Positions 8,254 to 16,401 of a DNA stretch of 37,639 bases are shown here, piece after piece (positions within the stretch are counted from its first letter, which is position 1; each line of letters opens with the position of its first letter). Origin of the DNA: an uncultured Erysipelotrichaceae bacterium (GTDB taxonomy: Bacteria > Bacillota_I > Bacilli_A > RF39 > UBA660). Below the pieces are notes generated by a model that worked only from the letters and a program-made list of their open reading frames with translations, had not been told where the DNA came from and ran no database searches. The stretch spans positions 1 to 37,639 of the forward strand of contig CADALJ010000008.1 of NCBI GenBank assembly GCA_902788735.1. Reading direction: 5' to 3'. Both the position numbers and the translations under genes were made by a program.

Positions 8254-9288
8254 ATAAATTTCTATAAAAAACATAAAAAAATAGTAATAATAGTTTTAAT
8301 AATATTTTTAGGAGTCTTATTTATCTTTTCATCATATGCATGGTTCTCAACAGCGTTAAATGTTAAAATCAAACAATTTAATATGGTTGTTGCTAAAAAT
8401 GGAGGACTATCAATCTCTTTTGATGCAGTAAATTATGATAGTGCTGTTGAAATATCAAGAGATATATTAATAAATGAAGTAACTGAAACTTATCCAAATC
8501 ATATTAATCAATGGGCATTAAATGGATTAACTCCTATATCTTCAAACGGTATATCTGAAGATAATAGTTATTTCTTTGATATATTTGCTACATCAGGCGT
8601 TAAATACAAGAATCGTAGACATGAAAATGGTTTTATATATACAACAAAAGTGAAAGATACAAAGCCAAGATCATATAATAGTTATATTGCTTTTGATGTA
8701 TTCTTTAAAAATGTTACAGGTTCACCTGTAGCAGATAATTTATATTTTGATGAAGAAACAGCCATTACTATGACTTCTGATGGTAATGATGAAATGAGAG
8801 GATTAGTAAATTCATTACGAATAGGAATTGTTAAAGTAGGAAGTGTTCCACATAATACAGATCCAACAATTATTCAAAATCTACAATGCCAAGGAAAGTG
8901 TGAGGCAATTATATTTGAACCAAACAGTGAAAAACATACAGATCTTTCTATAGAAAGAGCTATGAAATATGACATTAACCTAATTAATGGAAAAAGGTTC
9001 CCTACATATGCCATGATAAAAGAAGGGGGCCCTATATACGTAAAAGATAATATATCAGGATCACCTAATTTAGATCTAAATTATTTTTCACTACAAAATA
9101 CAATTCATGAAGAAGATTTTGATAGGCCATTATTTGAAATACCTGATGGTATTACAAAAGCAAGAATCTATCTATGGGTTGAAGGACAAGATATTGATAG
9201 TTTGGAAACAGATTCTGAAGGAGCAGAGTTATATGTAGATATCAATTTTTCAAAAGATACTACAGGTTATAATACATTTAATGAATAA
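8254..9288 (+). CDS. Fibre-subunit paralog 3, with apparent AUA start codon
   Basis: The first ATG in this frame is 8383, but the frame is open back to TGA 8245-8247 and encodes a full SipW-type signal (basic NFYKKHKK, a hydrophobic run, then SSYAWF) before it. AAGGAGGTGA at 8238-8247 lies 7-9 nt before ATA 8254-8256, and no ATG, GTG or TTG lies between. I therefore place the start at the ATA, giving about 344 residues. Either AUA is used at low efficiency, as AUU is in infC, or an ATG has been lost by mutation or base-call error. The mature part matches the paralogs: cysteine pair followed by AIIFEPN, and WVEGQD near the end. It lacks the Gln/Gly-rich tail. Probably a minor subunit. Confidence 0.6.
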   Translation: MNFYKKHKKIVIIVLIIFLGVLFIFSSYAWFSTALNVKIKQFNMVVAKNGGLSISFDAVNYDSAVEISRDILINEVTETYPNHINQWALNGLTPISSNGISEDNSYFFDIFATSGVKYKNRRHENGFIYTTKVKDTKPRSYNSYIAFDVFFKNVTGSPVADNLYFDEETAITMTSDGNDEMRGLVNSLRIGIVKVGSVPHNTDPTIIQNLQCQGKCEAIIFEPNSEKHTDLSIERAMKYDINLINGKRFPTYAMIKEGGPIYVKDNISGSPNLDLNYFSLQNTIHEEDFDRPLFEIPDGITKARIYLWVEGQDIDSLETDSEGAELYVDINFSKDTTGYNTFNE

Positions 9289-9302
9289 AAGGGGTGAACT
9301 AT

Positions 9303-9446
9303 ATGGTAAATGAAAAAGTTGATTTTGATTTATCACAGTTAACTTTAGAAGATTTAATTGAAGTTTATAGTAAAATAGAAGAATTCATTGGATTTTTAGA
9401 TAGTAGTAAGATTATTACGGAAGAAAAAGGTGATACTGATGAATAA
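9303..9446 (+). CDS. Small acidic protein in the fibre operon
   Basis: ATG 9303 is preceded by GGGGTG, the frame runs 47 codons to TAA 9444-9446, and the stop overlaps the next start by 8 nt, a sign of translational coupling. The peptide begins MVNEKVDFDLSQL and looks helical and acidic, resembling a small regulator or docking subunit. No known family is recognised. Its tight spacing on both sides supports that it is a real gene. Confidence 0.6.
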   Translation: MVNEKVDFDLSQLTLEDLIEVYSKIEEFIGFLDSSKIITEEKGDTDE

Positions 9447-11022
9447 CTTTTTAGATTTTATTAATAATGATATAGAAGTTAAGAAAACACTTTTATCATC
9501 ACTTCCAGTAAAAACAAAAACTAATATTAAAAAGTTTAATACTACAATAGATGAATTTTCTTCTAAATATGAAACTTATAGAAAAAGTGTCTATAAGTAT
9601 ATAAATGCTAAAAACAAATCAATTAAAATAAAAGCTAGTGAAAAAGATAATAAAGAATACATTGATAAAATAAATGCCTTACAAGAAGTGAGAAGAGTAT
9701 TTAATCCATATAATACTTATTATGAAAAAATGGGGTTTGATGAACTTATATATCATATAAGTAATTACTATGTATTTAATTTTGACTCAGTTGATAAAAT
9801 TATTCATGATTTTATTGATAAATTTGAATTAGCTGGAATAAAACTAACAGAAAGAGATTTTGATTATACTTATTATGTTAATAAATATATGAAAGTATTT
9901 TTAAATGTTAGAGAAAATAAAGCTGATATTGATAGTTTAAATAAAACGTTTGAAGAAATATATTGGGTGAATCCTGATTTAATAGGACACATAGAATTAA
10001 ATTTTAGAAAGCTAATAAGACAAAATAGTAAGAAGTTTGAAGATTATGTTAGAAGATTAAGAAAAAATTATGAAAAAGAGTATGGTATAGAGACATATAA
10101 TGATTGTATAAAGAAATTAGAAGAAGTTTATGAAAATCTAAAAAATGCTAATGAAGAAGATATCTCATCTATTACTGCCAAAGCATTAAAAAATGAATTT
10201 GATATATCTCAATATTTACCTACTAATAAATTTCGCCAATCAGCATATTCTTCATTTATATCTCCTGATGTATCATTAGAAGATAAAACTACTATGAGTA
10301 AAATATGTATTACTTTAGATAAATTAGGAGCAAACTTAAAAGAATACCAAGAGTATTTAGAAATTGCCCCTATGTTAGATGAATTTAAAAATCAATATGA
10401 AAAAATAGCTACTCAGAATCCTACAAATAATACAGAAATGAAAGCATTAGAAAATGTTATTAAAAAACAAGAAACAGAACTAGAAAAGATAAATAAGAAA
10501 GTATTTAAAAGAGATGATAACCGTTCCTTAAAAATAGATTCTGTAAGTAGAGCTAAAAAATTATATTCATTGTATAAGAAATATGATGAAGAATATATTA
10601 AATTTCATGTTCTTCAAGTACTAAATATTAATATGACTATGTCTGAAGTATTAGATTTATATTATAGTTTTGATTATTTTAAAAAACTAACTATTCAAAA
10701 AGTATATTCATTAAATTTATATAATGATATTATAGAAAAAAGTAAATTATTTGATTCCTTTGCAATGAATCCAACTAACGTTATAGTTAGAGGATTATCT
10801 ATATTTGAAGAAAATAATATACCTAGAATAATAGCTAATAAATATAAATTAAATAATATTCAAATAAATGAAGAAGATATAGAAGGAGACAATATTAGTG
10901 TCTTAAATAGTAAAATACAGCTTATTGATCGTATAAATAAAATAGAAGAAAGTGGAGCTACTGTAGACCAAATATGGTTTTTAGTAAAATCACAAAATAT
11001 ATTAAATAAAGAAGGCAAATAA
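9439..11022 (+). CDS. Unknown cytoplasmic helical protein in the fibre operon
   Basis: The protein has 527 residues, no signal peptide and no membrane segment. It is rich in Lys, Glu, Asn and Tyr, with predicted helices throughout and coiled-coil-like stretches at about 190-245 and 330-370 (the latter around KKQETELEKINKKVFKRDD). I do not recognise a family. An in-frame GTG at 9430 is possible, but ATG 9439 has GGTGAT at a suitable distance and overlaps the upstream small gene. It is the last gene of unit 1, with a terminator starting in its final codons. A cytoplasmic partner for export or assembly is plausible from position alone. Confidence 0.6.
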   Translation: MNNFLDFINNDIEVKKTLLSSLPVKTKTNIKKFNTTIDEFSSKYETYRKSVYKYINAKNKSIKIKASEKDNKEYIDKINALQEVRRVFNPYNTYYEKMGFDELIYHISNYYVFNFDSVDKIIHDFIDKFELAGIKLTERDFDYTYYVNKYMKVFLNVRENKADIDSLNKTFEEIYWVNPDLIGHIELNFRKLIRQNSKKFEDYVRRLRKNYEKEYGIETYNDCIKKLEEVYENLKNANEEDISSITAKALKNEFDISQYLPTNKFRQSAYSSFISPDVSLEDKTTMSKICITLDKLGANLKEYQEYLEIAPMLDEFKNQYEKIATQNPTNNTEMKALENVIKKQETELEKINKKVFKRDDNRSLKIDSVSRAKKLYSLYKKYDEEYIKFHVLQVLNINMTMSEVLDLYYSFDYFKKLTIQKVYSLNLYNDIIEKSKLFDSFAMNPTNVIVRGLSIFEENNIPRIIANKYKLNNIQINEEDIEGDNISVLNSKIQLIDRINKIEESGATVDQIWFLVKSQNILNKEGK

Positions 11023-11036
11023 AAGCCTTTTTTATT
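11008..11036 (+). terminator. Terminator of fibre unit 1
   Basis: AAAGAAGGC pairs with GCCTTTTTT (one G-T pair) across an 8-nt loop, starting within the end of the upstream gene and running into a T tract. Confidence 0.75.
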
Positions 11037-11054
11037 TTAAAAAAAAATATTATA

Positions 11055-11063
11055 TGCTATAAT
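11055..11063 (+). promoter_or_regulatory. Extended -10 promoter of fibre unit 2
   Basis: TGC followed by TATAAT at 11058-11063 forms an extended -10. No clear -35 is seen at the expected place. It lies between the unit 1 terminator and ATG 11100. Confidence 0.5.
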
Positions 11064-11099
11064 TGATATGATAGGGAAAGTAGAAGGTAGGTGATAATT

Positions 11100-14000
11100 A
11101 TGCGAAATAGAAAACTAGTAATTTCTGTAGTTTTTTCTTCTTATTTAGTACTAGTTTTAATATTTTCAGTAGTAATACCTACATTCTCAAGATTTAAAAG
11201 TGGAATAGATAATCAAGAATGGGATGGATTAATAGCCAGTGGTTTTAAAAGTGGTACTGGTACAGAACAAGATCCATTCATAATATCTACTCCAAATGAA
11301 TTTGCTTACTTTGCTAATAGTATGAATAATAATAATTATGAAAATCAGTATATCAAACTAACTAAAGATATTGTAATAAATAAAGGCGTATTTAAAAATA
11401 ATACATATATTTATGATGATGTTACATATTACTTAGGTAATAATAACAAATACTATGAAGAAGATACTTTACAAACAGAAGCAGGTAGTATAAAAATACT
11501 TCCAATCATAGAAGGATTCAAAGGACATTTCGATGGTAATTTTCACACTATTTATGGATTATATGAAAAAGATAATAATAAGAATGCATTATTTGTAGAT
11601 TTTAATGGAGAATTAAAAAATTTATATCTTGATAATACATATATAACTGGTGGATATATAACTGCAGGAGTAGTAGCTGATGCTAATAATGCTACTATAA
11701 AAAATGTATTATTTAATGGTACTGTTATAGGTAATACTAATACTAAACAAGCAACAAAAACTGTTCAAGTAAATGATTTTAATGTAGTAAATCAAACTAC
11801 TAAAACTATTGATATACCTATGATATCTAATATATCAACAAATACTTTAACAGGTACTTGTAGTGGTACAGATACATTTACATTAAATAATATAGAATAT
11901 AATTGTACTAACTTTGAAATAGAAACACCAAATGTATTTGAAATAAAAGTATCAAGTGAAGCATCTTTTGAAAATGTTGAATACACTTTAACATACACTG
12001 AAAATAAAACAGCTGGAATAGTAGCTCTTTCTAAAGACAGTAACTTAGAAGGATTAGTAAATAAAGGAAATATTACTGGAATTTATACTTCAGGTATTAT
12101 AGGTACTATAATAAACTCCAATATTAAAAATAGCTATAATATGGGAACAATAACTGGAGAAAAATCTTCAGGTATCGTAGATACAATAATGTATTCTAAT
12201 AGTTTATTAGAAAATGTATATAATAATGGAATTCTACAAGCAAATACTAAATATGGGTTAGCATCTAATGTATATAATTCCACAATTACTGTGGAAAAAG
12301 TATTTAATACGCAAGATGTATATATGCTTAATAATACAAATTCCACAATTACTGTGGAAAATAGTTATAATGTAAGAAACTATACTACTAGTGATTTTAG
12401 ATTATTGAACTATCAATCAATAAACCCTTTATATCCTAAGTATACTAATGATCAAAACATATCAAATGGAAATATATGGATAGGAGAAGAAATACCTATA
12501 CTATACTTTGATGATATTAAAAATAGAACTGTACAAATAAAAATAGATAATACAATATGGGATACTTATAATGAAAATATTAGTGACGTTAGATATAACA
12601 ATGAAGTAGAACTTTTAATTACCACAACTGATATGTATAAACCAATTAAGAATGTTTGGTATTATGCATCAAATGAAGTAATAGATTATGAAGATTTAGA
12701 TGATGTTTCATGGACAGAATATAATGGTATTTTTAAATTAAATAATAATGTTTATATCGTTTATGTTAAATATGAAGATTATAATGATAATGTCTATTAT
12801 ATTAATACCGATAAATTAATAATAGGCACAGTAAGTTTAAATGTTAGTATAAGAAGTGAAACTACATCATGGAGTGCTTATCATGACCCAAATAATAAAT
12901 TTTTAAATAAACCAGCTACATATGAAATATTAAATAATGGAGCATCTTTAAGTGTATCAAGAATAGATTATCTAATAACAAATCAAAAAATGACTAATGA
13001 AGAATTAGAAGAAGCACAATGGACTAGATATACAACAGCTATATCACCACAAGGTGATTCATATATAATCTATGTTAAAATTACTAATGCCGATTCATCG
13101 GTAACATATATAAATACAGATAAAATGATTAATATGTCATATCAAATAAATGATTTAAAATCAGGTAATAACCAAACATTCTCAAGTAATATGACTTATA
13201 AATCATCATTTAATTTTAATGTATCATTAACACATAAAGTAAATATAACAAACTTTAAAAGATACATTAAAGTAGATAAAAAGTTACCAAACAACACTTT
13301 AATTACTTTAAAGGATAACAATGGAGAATATTTTGAATATAAGGTAACTACTCATGATTATGATGGTAATTTAAATGCATATTTATATCCATTATCTAGA
13401 TTTAAAAAAGTTGGTAAAATAACATTTGAAGAATACTTTGATGATGATGATTATAATAATTCTAATGAATTATTTAATGTATTTATTGATTTTAAAAATA
13501 TTTCAGAAACAACAAACAACTATACAATAAGCTTTATTGCTAAAAATAATGAAATAGTAAATACAGCAAATAATCAAGAAATTACAATTAATTTAGTTAA
13601 TGTAGATACTAATACATTATCAGTAACTAGTAATTATACAAATACAATAGATTATGGAATAGAATCTACTTATACAATTCCAATAACTACTAGTTTATCT
13701 GATACAATTCAAAATGGTAATACTATTAAAAATACTGATTTTGAAAATTTATATGAAGGACTATTCATAGAAGTATATGATACAAATAATAATATAGTAT
13801 CTAGAGATGTATTTAAAAATTTAAGATTAATGTACAATAACACAATATATGTATTTGATAATAATAATAGAGTTAATATAAATTTAGGAAATAATCATAA
13901 TCAAAATATAAATATTCAAGTATTAACTTATAATGATATGACAAATATAAATGATACATATACTATGAAAATTAAAGGATATCTATCAGTAGATGGAATA

Positions 14001-14414
14001 AATAAGAAATATCAAAGCTCTAATACTATATCTATACCATTAAGATTTAAAAGTAGTACAGAACTAGATTATAGTTTTGATGTTAATCTATCCCAACCAA
14101 TTATTAATAAAGGCAATAGTTTTAGTTTTGATGTAGATTATGATGGAGACTTAGAAGATCCAATATTAAAAGTATCTTTATATAAGAAAAAAAGATTAAC
14201 AGCATATAATCAAGAATATGAATTAGTTGATTTAAAGAACTATGTATCAAATAAGTTAACTACTTCAAATAATTATATCTATGAGATTAATTTAGATGAT
14301 ATTGTATTTAATATAAAAAATAATATAGAAAGTAATGGTTATAAATTCGTATTCACTCTTTACGATGGTAATAATAAAGTAAACGAAGTTGCCATAAAGA
14401 CCATAATAAGATAG
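11100..14414 (+). CDS. Large surface adhesin-like protein with GLUG-type and Ig-like repeats
   Basis: The 1104-residue protein begins with one hydrophobic segment (about 6-30) acting as signal or anchor. It continues with a GTGTEQDPFIISTPNEFAYF module, common at the start of beta-helical surface proteins. Residues about 150-430 carry repeated short motifs of GLUG/beta-helix type. Two related modules follow that end in YVKYEDYNDNVYYINTDKLI and YVKITNADSSVTYINTDKMI. The rest is beta-rich and ends without LPXTG or a C-terminal helix. I chose ATG 11100 over GTG 11091 because GGTAGGTG sits correctly for the ATG. A 23-nt exact repeat inside the gene encodes NSTITVE twice. It heads unit 2, so a fibre-tip or adhesin role is likely but inferred. 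Confidence 0.65.
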   Translation: MRNRKLVISVVFSSYLVLVLIFSVVIPTFSRFKSGIDNQEWDGLIASGFKSGTGTEQDPFIISTPNEFAYFANSMNNNNYENQYIKLTKDIVINKGVFKNNTYIYDDVTYYLGNNNKYYEEDTLQTEAGSIKILPIIEGFKGHFDGNFHTIYGLYEKDNNKNALFVDFNGELKNLYLDNTYITGGYITAGVVADANNATIKNVLFNGTVIGNTNTKQATKTVQVNDFNVVNQTTKTIDIPMISNISTNTLTGTCSGTDTFTLNNIEYNCTNFEIETPNVFEIKVSSEASFENVEYTLTYTENKTAGIVALSKDSNLEGLVNKGNITGIYTSGIIGTIINSNIKNSYNMGTITGEKSSGIVDTIMYSNSLLENVYNNGILQANTKYGLASNVYNSTITVEKVFNTQDVYMLNNTNSTITVENSYNVRNYTTSDFRLLNYQSINPLYPKYTNDQNISNGNIWIGEEIPILYFDDIKNRTVQIKIDNTIWDTYNENISDVRYNNEVELLITTTDMYKPIKNVWYYASNEVIDYEDLDDVSWTEYNGIFKLNNNVYIVYVKYEDYNDNVYYINTDKLIIGTVSLNVSIRSETTSWSAYHDPNNKFLNKPATYEILNNGASLSVSRIDYLITNQKMTNEELEEAQWTRYTTAISPQGDSYIIYVKITNADSSVTYINTDKMINMSYQINDLKSGNNQTFSSNMTYKSSFNFNVSLTHKVNITNFKRYIKVDKKLPNNTLITLKDNNGEYFEYKVTTHDYDGNLNAYLYPLSRFKKVGKITFEEYFDDDDYNNSNELFNVFIDFKNISETTNNYTISFIAKNNEIVNTANNQEITINLVNVDTNTLSVTSNYTNTIDYGIESTYTIPITTSLSDTIQNGNTIKNTDFENLYEGLFIEVYDTNNNIVSRDVFKNLRLMYNNTIYVFDNNNRVNINLGNNHNQNINIQVLTYNDMTNINDTYTMKIKGYLSVDGINKKYQSSNTISIPLRFKSSTELDYSFDVNLSQPIINKGNSFSFDVDYDGDLEDPILKVSLYKKKRLTAYNQEYELVDLKNYVSNKLTTSNNYIYEINLDDIVFNIKNNIESNGYKFVFTLYDGNNKVNEVAIKTIIR

Positions 14415-14422
14415 GTGATAAT

Positions 14423-14962
14423 ATGAAGAAAATAGTAATAATAGCCATATTAGTAGTATGTATACTCATAGGAGTAGGAATAACATATTCAATGTATATA
14501 AGTGAAGCTAATACCAATACAAGTATTGCCTTGGCATCATTTGTTTTTGATGCTGATAGAAAAGAGAATATTAATATACCAATCTCTAATATTAATCCTG
14601 GAGATGACTTGGAATATGCCTTTTCAGTAAGTAATAATTCACAGAATAAAAGAAGTGATGTTACAATCAAATACAATATTATTATAAAAACAATGCATTT
14701 TATACCATTAGATATAGAATTATATGATGGAGAAGATAATTTAGTTTTAACATGTGATGAAACTTCTCAAAGAAATTCATTAAATGAAATAGAATGTCAA
14801 ACTTATGATATTACTATGTCATATATAGAAAATATAAAAGATGATTATTATCTTAAAGTAACATTTCCAGAAGAATATAATACAATAGAATACTCATCAT
14901 TAGTAGATTATATAAACTTAGAAATTAATAGTAGACAAAAAATAGATGAGGAGGATATATGA
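14423..14962 (+). CDS. TasA/camelysin-like secreted protein
   Basis: This 179-residue protein has a hydrophobic signal at about 4-21 ending GITYSMYISEA, then FVFDADRKENI, ISNINPGDDLEYAFSVSN and a SDVTIKYNI segment. This order (signal, FxFD, NPGD, FxVSN) is that of small TasA/CalY-type fibre proteins exported and trimmed by SipW. The stop TGA at 14960-14962 overlaps the next ATG as ATGA, so the two genes are probably translated in a coupled way. It lies in unit 2 behind the large adhesin-like protein. Likely a minor fibre or adaptor subunit. Confidence 0.65.
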   Translation: MKKIVIIAILVVCILIGVGITYSMYISEANTNTSIALASFVFDADRKENINIPISNINPGDDLEYAFSVSNNSQNKRSDVTIKYNIIIKTMHFIPLDIELYDGEDNLVLTCDETSQRNSLNEIECQTYDITMSYIENIKDDYYLKVTFPEEYNTIEYSSLVDYINLEINSRQKIDEEDI

Positions 14963-15711
14963 GAAAAAAGATTATAATTATAGTTTCAATAGTAATTCTT
15001 ATACTACTCATTGGATATGGTTTTACAAAAGCCTTATTTACTTCTAATTCTATAAGAGATTACTATTTAAATTCAAAAGGATTCTACTTTGAAACAGATT
15101 ACGATACAAGTACTAATGTATATAACTTTTGGGATGGTAGTATGATAGAGTATAATGTATCAAATATAAAAGATGATAAATATACAATAGATGACATCAA
15201 TTATGAAGTTAGATGTATAGTGCCAAATGGTGTAGTTTGTAAAATAAATAATAAAACTACTAAATATGAATCAACACTTAAAGGTGGAAAAGAAAGTACA
15301 GAAAAAATATATTTAGATGTAGAAACAAACAATAAAGATGTAGAAGTACAAGTAGTAACAAAAAGTCTTTCACCATATACAAAGACAATTAGAAACACTG
15401 TGTTATTACATAAAGATGAAACAATTGGAAATTTTGATTATGAATTAGTAAATTATAGTAATTATAGCTTACTCAATATAAGTAATTATTATAATCAAAA
15501 TAAATGTTTTAATGTAAAATGGAATGAAAAAAATTTGTTAGTATCAGTAGAAGATGTTACAGTTGTTGCCTCAGATAGTAAAGGATATGTTAATGAATTT
15601 ACAAAAGATGTTCCAAAAAATGATACAGTAAGTATTAAATTTTACAATCAAGGAAATACAACATATGATAAAACAATATTTCAAATAAGTGAATGCTCAC
15701 TTGAAAGTTAA
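14959..15711 (+). CDS. Second TasA-like secreted protein of unit 2
   Basis: The 250-residue protein has an N-terminal hydrophobic helix (about 4-23) followed by TKALFTSNS, then YYLNSKGFYFETDY and a WDGSMIEYNVSN stretch. The signal form and the NVSN-type beta motif resemble the preceding gene, though the two are not closely similar. GAGGAGG lies just before the start, inside the end of the previous gene. Four cysteines in the mature part could form disulphides. The fibre role is inferred from neighbours and signal form. Confidence 0.6.
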   Translation: MRKKIIIIVSIVILILLIGYGFTKALFTSNSIRDYYLNSKGFYFETDYDTSTNVYNFWDGSMIEYNVSNIKDDKYTIDDINYEVRCIVPNGVVCKINNKTTKYESTLKGGKESTEKIYLDVETNNKDVEVQVVTKSLSPYTKTIRNTVLLHKDETIGNFDYELVNYSNYSLLNISNYYNQNKCFNVKWNEKNLLVSVEDVTVVASDSKGYVNEFTKDVPKNDTVSIKFYNQGNTTYDKTIFQISECSLES

Positions 15712-15748
15712 TGTTATATATGATATTATGATTAAGATAGGTGGTTAT

Positions 15749-16279
15749 ATGAAGGTTATAGAAAAAATTAAAAAAGTTTTATTAGGAATAGTAATAGTAG
15801 TATTTTCTTGCTTTGCAATATTTATGACAATACTATTATTGAATTATAATGATTATGGAGTAACAGAATTTGGTGATACATCACTTATAATTATTAAAAG
15901 AGAAATATCATCAGAAAAATATAAAAGAGGAGATTTAGTACTTGTTCAAAAAGTAGCATTTGATGCTATTAAAGAAGGCGATGAACTATTTGCATATAGC
16001 GTTAATAGTAAACAACAAGTAAATGTTGAAGTTGGTATAGTAAAAGACTTATATCCAAAAGATAAAACAATTGCATATAAAAATGGTGCAGGTTTTTCAG
16101 AAGATTATATAGTAGGTAAAGCAACTAAAACATATAAAGGTATAGGTACATACCTATCATTTATTGAATCTAAATGGGGATTTTTATTTGTAGTATTAAT
16201 TCCATGTTTTATAATTTTTATCTATGAAGTATATGCTTTAATAGTAGAAATCAGATATGGTGAAGACGAAGAAAAATAA
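15749..16279 (+). CDS. Signal-peptidase-like membrane protein lacking the catalytic motifs
   Basis: The 176-residue protein has an N-terminal helix (about 9-31), a small extracellular domain and a C-terminal helix (about 145-168) ending in a charged tail, as in archaeal/SipW-type signal peptidase I. It keeps the KRGDLVLVQK turn, but the usual SGSMEP with the nucleophilic Ser is replaced by FGDTSLIII and the ITH histidine motif is not found. It is therefore probably inactive and may bind substrates or partner the active peptidases encoded in unit 3. ATG 15749 was chosen because ATAGGTGG lies at 15737-15744; the frame extends upstream to 15689 within the previous gene. Confidence 0.55.
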   Translation: MKVIEKIKKVLLGIVIVVFSCFAIFMTILLLNYNDYGVTEFGDTSLIIIKREISSEKYKRGDLVLVQKVAFDAIKEGDELFAYSVNSKQQVNVEVGIVKDLYPKDKTIAYKNGAGFSEDYIVGKATKTYKGIGTYLSFIESKWGFLFVVLIPCFIIFIYEVYALIVEIRYGEDEEK

Positions 16280-16302
16280 TAATAAAAAATAAAATAAAAA
16301 AA

Positions 16303-16333
16303 TAGACCAAAATTGTATTTTGGTCTTTTATTT
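16303..16333 (+). terminator. Terminator of fibre unit 2
   Basis: A perfect 10-bp stem (AGACCAAAAT / ATTTTGGTCT, TGT loop) with A-rich and T-rich flanks follows the last gene of unit 2. Confidence 0.8.
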
Positions 16334-16336
16334 ATA

Positions 16337-16365
16337 TTGTAAAATATATACCTTTATGTTAAAAT
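16337..16365 (+). promoter_or_regulatory. Promoter of fibre unit 3
   Basis: TTGTAA at 16337-16342 and an extended TGT-TAAAAT at 16360-16365 are 17 nt apart, between the unit 2 terminator and ATG 16402. Confidence 0.55.
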
Positions 16366-16401
16366 TATTATTAGGTAGAATAGAAAGAATGGAAGTATAT
16401 T

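Noticed and set aside
9430-9438. GTG starts at 9430, 11091 and 21574
   Set aside because: In each case an ATG 9 nt downstream lies at a better distance from the ribosome site.
12276-12361. CRISPR-like repeat pair
   Set aside because: Only two copies, inside a long coding frame, with the spacer coding for protein.
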